Notes: generated from the letters alone by a model not told the origin. A stretch of DNA of 64,000 nucleotides from Hericium rajendrae (GCA_033439255.1 CM065888.1:2108001-2172000); one strand, 5' to 3'; counted from the stretch's first letter, positions 1 to 11,326 are shown. Numbers and translations: made by a program.

Positions 1-2
1 GG

Positions 3-449
3 GCCTATCCTCTGAAATTTTTTACTAGCATCAGCAGAGATGTTGCTCAAGCTTGGATCCACTATAGTGAGCAGATTGAGATCAGGCCAGATCTTCTTCA
101 AGCTATTGGCCCAAGAAGGTCCTCTTCTGATCTGTACACCTCTCTCTGCTCTGATCTAAACAAGTTCTGGAGCAAGAAGCTGAATATTCAAGAGGAAATG
201 GATGAGTGGTGGTTGGATAAAGATGCTGACCTTCCTGAAAGCCTACAGCCTTATGTTGGAGATGAATCAAGACCTGTATGGAAGAAGGCTGATGACTATG
301 AGAGTCCTCGCTGGGTGGAAACTCACTTTGAATCATCGTTGGCAGTTTGGGAGACTATAGGTGGGGGCATAGCAGAAGAAGAGCTAGAAAAGAGAAAGAT
401 GGGAGATCAGGATTCAAGTCAGCCATCCAAGAAGACTCGTCACAAATAG
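3..449 (+). CDS. C-terminal part of an unrecognised protein (partial)
   Basis: An open frame runs from the left edge to a TAG at 447-449, about 148 residues, with no internal start needed. The peptide is rich in Trp and charged residues (EEMDEWWLDKDADL, SPRWVETHFESS) and ends in a basic tail (SQPSKKTRHK) that could be a nuclear signal. I do not recognise the family. It lies inside a Helentron-like element next to its 5' terminus, so it may be the 3' end of an element gene or captured host sequence. Composition and codon use look protein-like, unlike the AT-rich sequence after 450. Whether it is expressed cannot be told from this window. Confidence 0.45.
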   Translation, partial: AYPLKFFTSISRDVAQAWIHYSEQIEIRPDLLQAIGPRRSSSDLYTSLCSDLNKFWSKKLNIQEEMDEWWLDKDADLPESLQPYVGDESRPVWKKADDYESPRWVETHFESSLAVWETIGGGIAEEELEKRKMGDQDSSQPSKKTRHK

Positions 450-1101
450 TGATATTACTCTATAGTAGAAATGATTGTATGGCAGGAAAGCAGAGTTTAT
501 TGACTTCTCTTTTATTTTTCACTAAGATAGAGTATAAGAGAGTGATGATGCACAATATAGTTAGTTTTTTGAATTTATTGGGCGGATCATCTACTTCATT
601 CTCACTTTCTCATTATATAATGCTAGGAATGCTACATGTCTGACACAGATAGATGTGGAGAGCTAACTAGTGGTTTATGATCAAATGATCAAATGAGAAA
701 GTTTGCTGTTAAAAAGAGAACCCTTTTGACAAGGATGACAAATGTCAGCTGCAGCTGGCTAGCAAGGATCAAGCCATTGCAGAAAGGTCTACACATATCA
801 AACATTAGCTAAACCAAGCTGTCAACTGCAAGAGGAAACCCTTGAGTTGACAATCAGAAGAGAGAGGAGAGTTAGCCCACAAAAGACTCACTTAAGTGAT
901 ACTTAAGTGATACCTTTAAATCAAGTACACTAAGAGCAAAATGCGAGAGTGCTTTACGTTCTGCAAGTTTTGCATAGATCAAGATGCATAGAATAGGTTA
1001 AAAAATGATGAATGAGTAAATTCTGACACATTTTAGAACAAGTGAATTGGTCAAGAACTCACCGAGTTATAGTAAATAAAACAAAGTGTAAAAGAAAAAG
1101 T
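450..1101. other. AT-rich non-coding interior of Helentron copy iv
   Basis: No convincing gene. The stretch 930-1,080 resembles the degenerate tandem units at 15,990-16,500 and 39,300-39,850, with shared words such as aatgagtaaat, cacattttagaacaagtgaa and gtcaagaactca. This supports common descent of the Helentron-like copies. A short direct repeat of acttaagtgatac lies near 890-912. Confidence 0.5.
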
Positions 1102-1185
1102 CAGGCCAGAGCTGGAATTGAACCTGCAAACTCGTCAGATTGATGATCTTGCAATTACATAAGCCAACTGCCAAATGGGGATGGT
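1102..1185 (-). other. tRNA-like segment with pol III B-box, Helentron copy iv
   Basis: On the minus strand GGTTCAATTCC (1,114-1,124) matches the internal pol III B-box consensus GGTTCRANNCC. A D-arm/A-box-like GGCAGTTGGCTTA lies about 60 bp upstream. The T-stem is imperfect and no complete cloverleaf can be drawn, so this is a tRNA relic or SINE-like module and not a working tRNA gene. The same module occurs at the same distance from the terminus in the other Helentron copies. Confidence 0.55.
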
Positions 1186-1251
1186 CATCGTTTTGGTGTC
1201 GTTTTCGATAGGAAAAGCCGGTATAGAGTAAACGATTCTAAGGAATCGTAA

Positions 1252-1425
1252 TTAGTTAGAGATTAAAAACTTATATATCTGACAATAAATGTCTTTTCTT
1301 GAATGTAAAAGTCTGATCAGATATTTGCTTCTCAAGATTGCTTTCAGGTGGATCAGGTCAATCAGAAGCTGTCAGTAGGGTTAGAAATTGTCAGGTCAAT
1401 CAGAAAGTTGTCAACCTTCCTGATG
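1252..1425. mobile_element. MITE family M2, right part (copy c)
   Basis: This matches the right third of the complete M2 copy at 11,774-12,354 and ends in the same terminal repeat (GAAAGTTGTCAACCTTCCTGATG at 1,403-1,425). Its left part is separated from it by Helentron copy iv and lies beyond the window. Confidence 0.8.
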
Positions 1426-2939
1426 ACCCTCGCCTGAGCCTGCGTGGGCCAGAAACTGCCTCAGCCACCGATTCCTCAGAACTCTGTACTCCATCACCTT
1501 GTACCCTTGTGCCCTTGGATGTTGTCCAGTTGCAGCAGACTTCCTGTAGGTTGTCACCATTGATTCCACTGACCCCCACTTCCAGACCACTGCACCCTTC
1601 CCACTTGAGATCTTCGAGTCCCTTGGAGACTATCATGTTCACACCTTTGCTGGCATTGCCCGGATCCACTTTTCTCACCAAGACGCTACCACCTGCCAGT
1701 GATACTTCGCTGATCATGAAGACTTCCCCTACCTCAAACTCGTTGACTTCGACGTCACCAGAGAGGAACACCACCACCTACACCCAGCCACTCCACCACT
1801 CCTCACCATTGCTCCTCCTAGTGTCGACTCCCCTCCCACATGCATTGAACCCCTCTTTGTACCAACAGGTATCATCTTCAACACCGTTACCAAAAAGTAC
1901 TATGCATACCGTTCCAACTCTCGATGCCTAGTCGTTGGCTGGAGACCAAACCTAGTAGAAGGAAGAGATCAGTGGTTTTGGCAGGCCAGTAGCATTTTTA
2001 TCACTGAACCTGAACTTGCTCTCTCTCACCAAGTCCTAGAAGCATGCAAGCAAGAGCAAGTTAACCGGCTCGCAGTCCTCTGTTCACCGCTACCCCCTCG
2101 TATTCCAACCCCAATACCAGTCCCCTCACCTGCTCCACCTGTCACCGCTGTTACATCCACATCCACTGTCAACGTCAAACCAATTATTGCCCCAGCTCCC
2201 TCTGTTCAGCCAACTGACAACATGTCCAACCCTGAGATCGGCATCAAACCTGCTCCCTTTGAGGGAGATTGTTCCAAGTCCAAGGAGTTTCAGCTGCATA
2301 TTTGCTTATTCCTTCATGCCAACTCTGTCTGGTATAAAGATGCTACCACCCAGATCTCCCTCTTTCTCGACCTCTGCCAAGGCCCTATTGTCGGCCAGTG
2401 GGCCACCCAGCATGTTGAGGAGATCCTTGAGGATGACGACCTCATAGCTGCAAATTCATCTCCAGCCCATGTCCCTCACTACGCCGACCTCACCACCCTT
2501 TGAACATCAGGAACCTTCAAAACTTTCTGATGGATACTACAAAGTCTGATCAACTGCAAGACCTGATTCAGCTGCAAGCTCTAATTAGAGGACAATTTCT
2601 GATCAGAGATTTTATATTTTGAAGTCAATAACTATTGGCAGATATAGTAGTCATCCAACTCTAATCATTAGATGCAACAAAGTCTTCAATATCTAAAATT
2701 TATATGAATCTGATCAGTTCTGATCAGTCTTCAAGCATTCTGCATTGATACTTTTTTGAATCTTGAGGTCAAATATTCTGCAGCTAGCTGAGAGAAGCTG
2801 ATGCTGTCTGAGAGTGTCTGATGTGTCTGATGCAACTGCTACAGATCATGCAGACACTGTCAGATGTTTCGCAGGTCAAACAGAAAGTTTTGAAGGTTCC
2901 TGATGAACTTGCTTCAATTTGGACTTCTCCCTCCTCGAT
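1426..2939 (+). pseudogene. Gypsy-type LTR retrotransposon fragment, leader and gag N-terminal part
   Basis: Plus-strand coding-like sequence rich in Pro, Ser and Thr is followed by a gag-like N-terminus near 2,222-2,503 (MSNPEIGIKPAPFEGDCSK, then a segment with QLHICLFLHAN and FLDLCQGPIVGQW). This resembles the start of Ty3/Gypsy gag proteins of basidiomycetes. MITE M1a is inserted at 2,505-2,905. The fragment ends in TCGAT (2,935-2,939), which is repeated at 44,075-44,079 beyond the Copia insertion, so the Gypsy fragment at 44,080 onward is the other side of the same copy. It is a broken fossil. Confidence 0.65.
2505..2905 (+). mobile_element. MITE family M1, copy a
   Basis: A 401-bp element with terminal inverted repeats CATCAGGAACCTTCAAAAC and its complement, flanked by a 2-bp duplication AA. 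It has no coding capacity and is AT-rich inside, with repeated TCTGAT words. Other full copies lie at 9,175, 33,789 and 37,414, each 399-402 bp and each with its own 2-bp duplication. Confidence 0.9.
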
Positions 2940-3557
2940 TGTTAAAGTGCAAATCTGAGCGATAGAGAGCGACTCAGGAGCACAGGAAGTGAAAGGGAGA
3001 CACAAGGATTGATTAGAGACTGCAGTCCAATGTGAGCAACTCGATACATGAGAAAGAAACACTATAGCGCACCTGCAGTTCAATGTGAGCAACTAAAAAG
3101 CTCACAGTCGATGGGACCGCAGGTGTATGATGCTCTACAGAAGTTGCCGGGCAGTGGCTTCAAAACTGTACAGTAGACACAACCAACAATGGCAAGGCCC
3201 GAAAGAGTGAAAGTGAAGTAAGCCATAAAGTAAGCAGTGCAATAGACAAGGCAATGCGAGCGAGAAAAATAGTCCTGTAACAACAACCAGTTGGCTAAGT
3301 GGTAAAGTGTGCTAGACTGACCTGTAAGAGTCCCGGGTTCAAATCCTGACTAGTGCATTAAAGCATAAGGTCATAGGTTCAACTCCCAAGTAGTGCGCAC
3401 TAAGCAAGGGTCTCTAAGATCGAATCTCAGAGACTACAAGCTAGTCACAAGTCCTAGGTTTGACTCTAGGTGTCCGCATGCTTGCAGAAGGACCTAAGAT
3501 CAAGCCTTGACTGTGCTGTGATTTTGCACTAGGATGCTGAGTCAAAAGACTTCAACA
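2940..3557 (-). repeat. Copia LTR (3' LTR of the minus-strand element)
   Basis: Starts TGTTAAAGTG and ends GACTTCAACA. A purine-rich tract lies next to it on the minus strand (AGGGGAGTGTTG across 3,551-3,565), as expected at the 3' LTR. It contains a tRNA-like module: A-box-like TTGGCTAAGTGG at 3,291-3,302 and a B-box GGTTCAAATCC at 3,336-3,346. Four more B-box-like sites follow at about 40-bp intervals. Confidence 0.85.
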
Positions 3558-3905
3558 CTCCCCTCGGATGAGGCATGTCTGAGCAAAAGAAACAAAAGAG
3601 AGTAAGTGCAGCAAAGCAAACAGAGACCATGAGAGAAAGAGAGAAAGGAAACATAACACCACTCAGCTCCCCCCAAATCTCTCGACTCTCTAACCTTCAA
3701 CCAATCCAAACATCTCCCGGCACTTAACAATGCGATCTCTCGCCAGGGCCTTTGTCAGTGCATCTGCAGGCATGTCCGCAGTCCCAAGGAACACAGGATG
3801 CAACACTCCAGAGTCTACCTGGTCCCTCAACCAGTAGAACCGAAGCTGCATGTACTTCATGTGACCGTGGTGCTCCGGGTGCTTCGAAGAGGCAATGGCA
3901 GACTG
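3558..3905 (-). pseudogene. Copia pol, RNase H C-terminal part
   Basis: Minus-strand coding similarity to the end of Copia pol: words such as HPEHHGHMKYMQLRFYWLRD and DMPADALTKALARD are typical of the RNase H tail just before the polypurine tract. It is cut off by the LTR element at 3,906, whose target duplication is GACTG. Fossil. Confidence 0.75.
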
Positions 3906-4559
3906 TGTAACAGGGCAGGATTACTTTTGTAGAGTTTCCTAGCCTTATGCTATGCATGTACCTAGGGTTAGGGGTCAGCCCAGATATGGTGCTGGGCTTG
4001 CTTAGTAATATGACAATCACTTCTTCTCATCCACTACTTGGCTCGAGCACATACGCTCCCTCTCGCCTTCGGACACTCTCCCTTTTCAGGGTTTCTCTCT
4101 TTTTCTGGCACCTCTCTCCCTCGCGCCCCGTTGCCCAGGGTCCCTCGTCAAGTAAGCAGGGGACGTAGGACTCTCTGGCTTTCTGGTCGCGTGCAGAAAG
4201 GTTGCCTTCTGTGCGTAGGCAGGCTGACCTGGAGATTAGCCTTGCTAGCACACAGTCTCTCTATTACTCTTGCCTTTCAATCCTCCAGACCTCTCGGGCA
4301 AGGGTGCTCTCTCCTGACTCGAGCGCCAGCTCATCACACGCATCACACCATAGCAACCCTCGCCAGCTCCTTCGGGGCAGATTCACGACCCTTGTAGCAG
4401 TTCTCCTGTTACAAAGGTGGACAAGCAGTGGATCTGTCTTCACCTGGCCGGGGTCGCTCCTTGTTCCCCTGGTGTTGCCGAGTTTCGCATTTTGAGTCAC
4501 CTGTTCATTTCCCTCATATCTCCACCAATTCTTCCTCGATTTCCTATCGCATTGGATCT

Positions 4560-6620
4560 TCGGAAACCCCTTCATTGTCGCTTTCCAACGCACCCAAGAG
4601 CGTTGCGACGTGTCATCTTTCCGCGGAGATATGGGATGGTTCATGAGGGCTTGCTGTAGAGGGACTCAGGTACTAGTCCCTTCACCTCTCGCTGGATTCT
4701 GATGCTCTCTGCAAGCGTTTTGGGCGATTCTCTAGCCCTGAATCAGAGCTTTCCAACGAGCCCTCACACATCCCCATCCATCCACCTGTTCCTGCACAAT
4801 TCCTTGTCCAGTCTAGGGGGGGTTCCCTTATGACTCACCAGTTTCTTCGCTCCACAGCGCCGCCAATCCTTATCGCCTGCGCATGCAGCTACCACCGTTC
4901 GAAAGCTAGGTTTTCCAGCTTTCAAACAAGACCTCATACACTGCGATCCGCCCTCAACTCGTCCCAGGAGCGTGCCATCTCTGCAGGAGGTCTTTGTTTT
5001 TCAGGTCCCTGGCTGTCCCTCCCCTATCAAGGCCAATTCCTCGCCGATTCACTTGGTCTCAATTGGATTGGGGAGCTCGTTTCAACTGCGTTCGAACGCG
5101 ACCTTGCGTGCCGCGATCGCACCTGCCGTTCACCCGCTAGATACCGACCTTTGCCTCCTACCTCCTCCTGGTGGGTGTACCTTGCCCCCAGTGCCAAGGG
5201 GCGAGTTCTGCTCCAAGTGACACAGTTCTGGCTGCGTTCGAAATGCACGGTTTACCTGCTTTTGAACGCGCCCTCACATACCCCGTCACGCTCAGAACTC
5301 GTCCCAGGAGCGCTTTATCTCTGGATGGGTGTCTGGTGGCCTGGTGCTCCTCCTATCTCGGCGAGTTCTCCACAGAATTCTTTGATCTCAAGTGCTGTGA
5401 AGAGCCCTCGATAATCGCTTTCGAACGGGACCTCATGCTCCAAGATCTGTCCACGGGTTGGTCCGCTACATCGCGACCTCCCTCTCCTGTCTCCTCCTGG
5501 TGGGTGCCCTTTGCCCCCAGTGTTGTGGGACGAGTTTTGCTCGGATCGCCACGATTTTGGATGCGTTCGATAAGCATGGATACCTGCTTTTGAACGCGCC
5601 TTGAGGGACCTGCTGCGTCTGCCATGCACCCCAGGACTGCTCTGTCTCTGAAGGAGTATAGGGCGATCTGCCCCTGCATTGTTTCTGTCCTATCTTGGCC
5701 AGTTCTCCGCGGATTCCCTTCATCTCAAGTACGTCTGGGAGCGGTTGATAGGACCTTTCAAACGCGACACTGCACGGCCAGATATCACCACCCGTTCCTT
5801 CGGCATCAGAGGATCTCCTCCCCCTGCTCCCTCCTGAGTGCTATCCCTTGTTCCCAGCACTTTGGGCCGAGTTTTGCTCGGATTACCTCGCTCTTAGGCT
5901 TATTTGAAAGATGTTATTCCGCACTTTCAAACGAGGCTCTGTACGCCCATATCCGACTCCAACTCGCCCCAGGAGCAGTGCCTCTGTTTGGGCGCTCCAG
6001 CAAGCAGACCCCCCTCATTGATTGCAAGATTGTGCTGCGAGTTTTGGTTCAAATCTCTCGCTCACAGGCGCGTTCGAAAGCCTTTATTTACATCTTTCGA
6101 ATGGTACCCTGCACGATGCAATAGGCGCGATAACGTTTTCGCGGCGGCCTCATCTTCCTGGCGATCATTTTCGAGTCTTCCCCCTCCTCCTGCCTCAGCA
6201 TCTCTCTGAGTTCTTCATAGTTTCCTTTCATCTCAGTGGGTTCTCAAAGCGTTTATTCCCAAGGTTTCAGATCGTCCCGCGATGTAGTGGTCTGAGCTAG
6301 CGCTCTCCCTGGAGTACTACATCTGTCTTTGGGCTTCCGTTCTCTGGCCCTCCATCAGTCCTCAGGCTGTTCATCTACCAGTTTTAGGCCGATCTACTCG
6401 CATGCAGTCATGTTCGAAAAGCATGGATTCCTGCTTTCTGACGCATCTCTGTACGCCCAAATTGGTCAAGAACTCAGCCAGAGGCACCTGTGCCTTTGCA
6501 GCAGATTCCTCGAAATTCGAGCTAAGTTGTACCTCACCATGAGGGCCGAGTTCTGGACAATTCGACGATATCTTGGGCTTGCCAGAAAGCTATGCATTGT
6601 ATCTTTCCAACGCATCCCTG
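4560..6620 (+). repeat. Degenerate tandem repeat, about 168 bp, inside the LTR element
   Basis: A marker word like TTTCGAACGCGACC recurs at about 4,585, 4,748, 4,918, 5,088, 5,262, 5,420, 5,588, 5,756, 5,926, 6,092, 6,437 and 6,600. The spacing is about 158-174 bp, with one interval near 345. Other shared words include CGAGTTTTGCTCGGAT and ACTCGTCCCAGGAGCG. No reading frame is conserved across units. Confidence 0.7.
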
Positions 6621-6639
6621 GACGTCTCGATCGTCTCTG

Positions 6640-8072
6640 TATCGGCGCCTCTGCATCGAATTTCGCTTCAGCCCTATCCCAGCTGACAGGATCTCCCTCT
6701 CTGCTGCCTTGGTTAAGCCCCTGGACCATTATCTGTCACCTTGGCCTGTTCTGAAAGACATTCCCTATCGTCTTTAAATGCTTTGAAGCTGGCTCCACCA
6801 GGAGACTTCTTTAGGAGATGTTTTACTTCCTCTGGTAGGAGTTCCCTTCTAGACTGCATTGTGCAGTTCCTTCTCAGTCTGTGGATGGACTTTCCTGTTC
6901 ATTGACTTCCCTTAAAGCTTTTCACCCTCACTTTTTGGGAAGTCCCTGTGTCTTGTCCTCACCATTTGACTTGACACTCTTCTTTGTTCCTTTTGAGGTC
7001 CTCTGCCTTCTCTTCGACAGGAGACACTTGCACCCTTCTTCTGCCAACTTCAGCCAGACTTCTAGGATCGACTTCTTGTTCCACCACTCTGTCAGGATGT
7101 AGGGGGACATTTTGCCATGGCTCAGTCAGTCAATGAAGACTGATGTCGACGACTTTGCCATCTGCATAATGTTCCCTATGGGAAGTCTAGATCTAAGGGG
7201 TAATCGCTAAAACGTTCCCTTTGTTGTATCCTCAGATACCCATAATACTTCCAAGCAAAGTGGCTAAGCCTGAGGTCATCCTTCCATGTTCAAAGTCTTT
7301 CAAGTCAATCCTCTTTGTTGGCTTTCTAGAAGCAGAGATGCTTTCATCTGTCTTGAGCTCTTGGCCTTGGACCTCCTCCTCTTCTGGATTGGAGATATTC
7401 TGCCTTGTGCCTCTCCAGTCCTTTAATTATGCTCCCAATTTATGCTCTCCATTTTTCTCCTAAGTCACAGGATCCTTTTCATTTATTTTCATCTTCTTCT
7501 GGTCCAAGTCAAGATCAACTCCTATCCAGCTCAACTTTCTTCCATCCTCATCCCCTCCTCCACCCTTATTGGTCAACTCCATCCTTCTTCAGCTTTTGCT
7601 ACTTGCTTTAGCTTTCGGCTTTAGCTTTCGGCATTTTGCTGTTGGCTTTTAGCTGACGGCTTTTGCTTTTGGCTCTTTCTGGGGTTCCTTTCCTATACCT
7701 GTTCTCTGGTCATGCGATGAGCCTGAGTCCACGCATAGGAAAGTAGGGGGGGTATAGGGGTAGTATGGGGTAGGTCTGGCCTCTAGTAGGCAGACATCTA
7801 GCCTATCCTCACTTGGACCACTTGGAGTAGGCCTTTAGGGAGGTCCTGTGTTGAGGAGTGAGGTAGGAGTGAGGTTGTTAGGAGAGGGACATGGTGAGAT
7901 ACCCTTGAATAAGGGTTAGTACCCTCAGATGGACTTTGGACTTTGGTAATTACTTCTGCCTCAGTATTTTTCTCCCACCCTTCCCTCCCAGATTTTTTCT
8001 TCTTTTTTCTCCTTTATTTTGACTTCACTTTCTTTTTCTGGTGCTTAAAAGCCTAGGAAACTGGGGGGGCTC
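6640..8072. other. Non-coding remainder of the LTR element interior
   Basis: A pyrimidine-rich, gene-free stretch. Short ORFs on both strands have low-complexity composition (Ser, Phe, Leu, Pro) and no recognisable domain. It ends in the polypurine tract just before 8,073. Confidence 0.6.
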
Positions 8073-8585
8073 TGTAACAGGGCAGCATTACTTTTGTAGA
8101 GTTTCCTAGCCTTATGCTATGCATGTACCTAGGGTTAGGGGTCAGCCCAGATATGGTGCTGGGCTTGCTTAGTAATATGACAATCACTTCTTCTCATCCA
8201 CTACTTGGCTCGAGCACATACGCTCCCTCTCGCCTTCGGGCACTCTCCCTTTTCAGGGTTTCTCTCTTTCTCTGGCACCTCTCTCCCTCGCGCCCCGTTG
8301 CCCAGGGTCCCTCGTCAAGTAAGCAGGGGACGTAGGACTCTCTGGCTTTCTGGTCGCGTGCAGAAAGGTTGCCTTCTGTGCGTAGGCAGGCTGACCTGGA
8401 GATTAGCCTTGCTAGCACACAGTCTCTCTATTACTCTTGCCTTTCAATCCTCCAGACCTCTCGGGCAAGGGTGCTCTCTCCTGACTCGAGCGCCAGCTCA
8501 TCACACGCATCACACCATAGCAACCCTCGCCAGCTCCTTCGGGGCAGATTCACGACCCTTGTAGCAGTTCTCCTGTTACAGACTG

Positions 8586-9174
8586 ATTGTCCATGTGCAG
8601 AGTCAAAGGACTTGACAGGACATTATAGCCAAACTCCAAAAGCAGGTTGCGCATCCAGCAGACCTCCTGACCAGCATCGAAGGCAGCAATGTACTCAGCC
8701 TCAGTAGTAGAGGTGGCAACAATTGTCTAAAGCCTCAAATGCCAGCTAACAGCACCAGTACCGATGTGGAGGAGAGGACGTAGCCAGATGTGGAGTGACC
8801 ATTGTCTGGGTTGCCTGCATGATCAGCATCAGAATAGGCAGAGAAAAGCTCAGGCGAAGTCCCAGAGGGACTCGGACCATAAGCAAGCTTCAAGTTGACT
8901 GTGCCCTTGGCCTTCCAATGTGCCATGCCAGGATTGGAGGTGAAGCAGCAAAGGACCCCAACAGCATATGCAATATCTGGGGGCATACCACCTGCGAGAT
9001 AGAGGAGAGAACCAACTGCACTGATGTAAGGGATGTTCTCCATCTCCTGGTGCTCCTGCAGGTTCTGCAGACTCATGGCCTTTGAAAGCTGCAGTCCAGG
9101 CTCCATCGGTGTCGAGAGAGGCTTGCAATCATTGGATTGTAGCGCTCGAGCATATTGAGGATGTACTGGCACTG
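8586..9174 (-). pseudogene. Copia pol, RNase H region
   Basis: Minus-strand similarity to Copia reverse transcriptase/RNase H: PYISAVGSLLYLAGGMPPDI and AYSDADHAGNPDNGHSTSGY are hallmarks, followed by a TTEAEYIA-type motif near 8,690. It is bounded by the LTR element on the left and MITE M1b on the right. Fossil. Confidence 0.85.
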
Positions 9175-9573
9175 CATCAGGAACCTTCAAAACTTTCTGT
9201 TTGACCTGCGAGACATCTGACAGTGTCTGCATGATCTGCAGCAGTTGCATTAGACACATCAGATACTCTCAGATAGCATCAGCTACTCTCAGCTAGCTGC
9301 AGAATATTTGACCTCAAGATTCAAAAAAGTATCAATGCAGAATGCTCACAGACTGATCAGAACTGATCAGATTCATGTAAATTTTAGATATTAAAAACTT
9401 TGTTACATCTAATGATTAGAGTTGGATGACTACTATATCTGCCAATTGTTATTGACTTCAAAATATAAAATCTCTGATCAGAAATTGTCCTCTAATTAGA
9501 GCCTGCAGCTGAATCAGGGCTTGCAGTTGATCAGACTGCAGGGTTCATCAGAAAGTTTTGAAGGTTCCTGATG
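9175..9573 (-). mobile_element. MITE family M1, copy b
   Basis: A 399-bp copy in reverse orientation to copy a, with the same terminal inverted repeats and a 2-bp duplication TG (9,173-9,174 and 9,574-9,575). It is inserted in Copia pol. Confidence 0.9.
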
Positions 9574-9575
9574 TG

Positions 9576-10829
9576 GGAGAGGAAGAGACGACGAGTAGAG
9601 CGATCCCGGGTCACTGCAACACCGAGAAGAAATGAAGTCGCACCCAAATCCCGAAGCTTGAAGTGAGAGGCTAACTCCTCCAAGAGCTCGTCAAGAAGCT
9701 TCTTCGAGTTGGATGCCATCGTCCCATCATCCACAAAGACAGGCACTATGACTCGCACATCACCCTTTTGGAACACATAGATGCTGTTGTCCAAGTGAAT
9801 GCAGGTGAAGCCCATCTTGTGCACGAGGATCTTCATCAACTTCTTCTTCCACAACAGCATAGCCTGCTTCAATCCATAGATGGACTTCATCAGCACAGAC
9901 ACATCACCTGGATCACCCTCTACAAATCCCTCTGGCTGCTTCATATAGACCTCTGCATCGAGATCACCATTGATGAAAGCATAGAAGATGTCAAAAGAGC
10001 AAAGGGAGAGGTCCTCCACTGCTGCAAGAGCAAGGACAGTCTGAATAGAGGCAAACTTGCATGTGGGAGCGAAGGTCTCGTTGAAGTCCATGCCTAGATG
10101 CTGACTGAACCCCTTGGCCACCAATCGAGCCTTGTAACGCTCGATAGAGCCGTCCGGGTTCTGCTTGATCTTGAAGACCCACCAAGACCCAATCGCAGTG
10201 CGACCAGGTGGAAGCGGACCTACAGACCAAGTGCCATTGCGCTTGTGGGCCTCCATCTCCTCCTGACATGCGAGAAGCCAGTCCTGTGCATCAGGACGCT
10301 GCATTGCCTCGTGAAAGGACATGGGCTCAGAATCAGCAGAAGAGAGCATCACATCTTCGGAGAGAAGATCAAGCTCATCAGGGCTGTCTCTCTCCTGTTC
10401 CTCGGGCTCTGAAGCATCAGCTGAAGTCTGCTCGACATCCTCAACATCCAAGCCAGATCCAGATGATGACACTGCAGGTGTAGGCTCCCAAGCTTCATGA
10501 ATGGAGGGTAGAGGAGCTTGGACCTTTGTAGAAGACTTGGCCACAGATTTGATCTTGGACCCAGAGGGCTTGGGATCTGTCTTGGGAGTCTTCCACCACT
10601 TGCCAGGTTGCTTGTGCTCTCGAGTTCCTCGATGCTCTGGCAAGGCAGGCGCAGTCCCTCGAGTCACAGAACGACCCCGGTGAGCAGCAGGCTGGACAGC
10701 AGGGGCTGCAGCAGGTGGCAGAGCAGCAAGGGCTGCAGGCGGAGGAGAGAGTGCCGGTTCAACGTTGTGCTCCTGTTCTTCAGCAGCAGGCCATCTTCTG
10801 ACTGATGGCTGAGAAGAGGGAGCATCACC
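9576..10829 (-). pseudogene. Copia pol, reverse transcriptase region
   Basis: Minus-strand sequence with the Copia RT core: WLLACQEEMEAHKRNGTWSV, RYKARLVAKGFSQHLGMDFN, ETFAPTCK, GFVEGDPGD, SIYGLKQA and the catalytic-box form FVDDG. A Ser/Pro-rich linker precedes it, as in Copia polyproteins. It is bounded by MITE M1b and a solo LTR. Fossil. Confidence 0.9.
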
Positions 10830-10834
10830 ATCCC

Positions 10835-11321
10835 TGTAACGGATGGTTTATCAGTTACTACTATAGTCTTCTACTTTCTTACTCTTTTCTACCTGGCTTA
10901 CTTTTCGAGTTTTGCAGAGTTTCCTTATTAGGATAGCTGAGTTTGAATCATGTACTTAGAGTGGATTTCCTTATTGGGAATAAGCATCTATCTTGCCAAC
11001 TCATCACCATCTGTCTGCTTTTGTCTCAGTCTCTGCTTGTTCTCCTCATATCTGAAAGGTTCTCTTGGGATCCAACCCTCAAAGGAAGGTGTGTGGCCCC
11101 CAAAACCCTCATCAGGAGGTCTATATCTGCTGCTGGCCCTCAGAGGAGGTGCTAGCTCATCACTCATCTGCTTGGCTGCAGGACTGAGACATCCTCGGTT
11201 CTGTTAGCTCTAGCTCGTGGACTCTCTCTAGGAGGTCTACAACACCTTTATACCCTCCTCACTCGCTCGCCTACCTTGGACTTCCCGGGCAGTAGTGGCT
11301 CGACCTCTATCGTCCGTTACA
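10835..11321. mobile_element. Solo LTR, TGTAACGG family
   Basis: A 487-bp LTR starts TGTAACGGATGG and ends CGTCCGTTACA, with a perfect 5-bp duplication ATCCC on both sides (10,830-10,834 and 11,322-11,326). A truncated relative lies at 45,713-46,087. It marks an insertion into Copia pol followed by LTR-LTR recombination. Confidence 0.9.
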
Positions 11322-11326
11322 ATCCC

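Larger units (their letters stand above)
1..1251 (-). mobile_element. Helentron-like element, copy iv (enters from left edge)
   Basis: Read on the minus strand, this copy starts at 1,251 with TTACGATTCC, followed at once by the complementary GAATCGT, so the terminus is a hairpin. Copies with the same terminus occur at 15,831, 35,697 and 39,996. It sits inside a MITE of family M2, whose right part resumes at 1,252, with A on one side, T on the other and no target duplication. The other end lies outside the window. A tRNA-like segment (1,102-1,185) lies just inside the terminus. Assignment to the Helentron/Helitron2 type is an inference from termini alone; no Rep/helicase domain is visible. Confidence 0.65.
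3906..8580 (+). mobile_element. Non-autonomous LTR element without coding sequence
   Basis: Two 508-bp LTRs (3,906-4,413 and 8,073-8,580) start TGTAACAGG and end CTCCTGTTACA, and the whole is flanked by the duplication GACTG (3,901-3,905 and 8,581-8,585). By eye the LTRs differ at about three positions, so the insertion is young. A polypurine tract (GAAACTGGGGGGGCTC) precedes the right LTR, giving plus orientation. The 3.66-kb interior shows no gag or pol. About 2 kb of it is a degenerate tandem repeat of roughly 168 bp. It is structurally whole but must depend on proteins of another element. It lies inside the RNase H part of the Copia. Confidence 0.9.

Noticed and set aside
3285-3360. A true tRNA gene in the Copia LTR
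   Set aside because: A- and B-box are good but the anticodon and acceptor stems do not pair, and the sequence is part of both LTRs.
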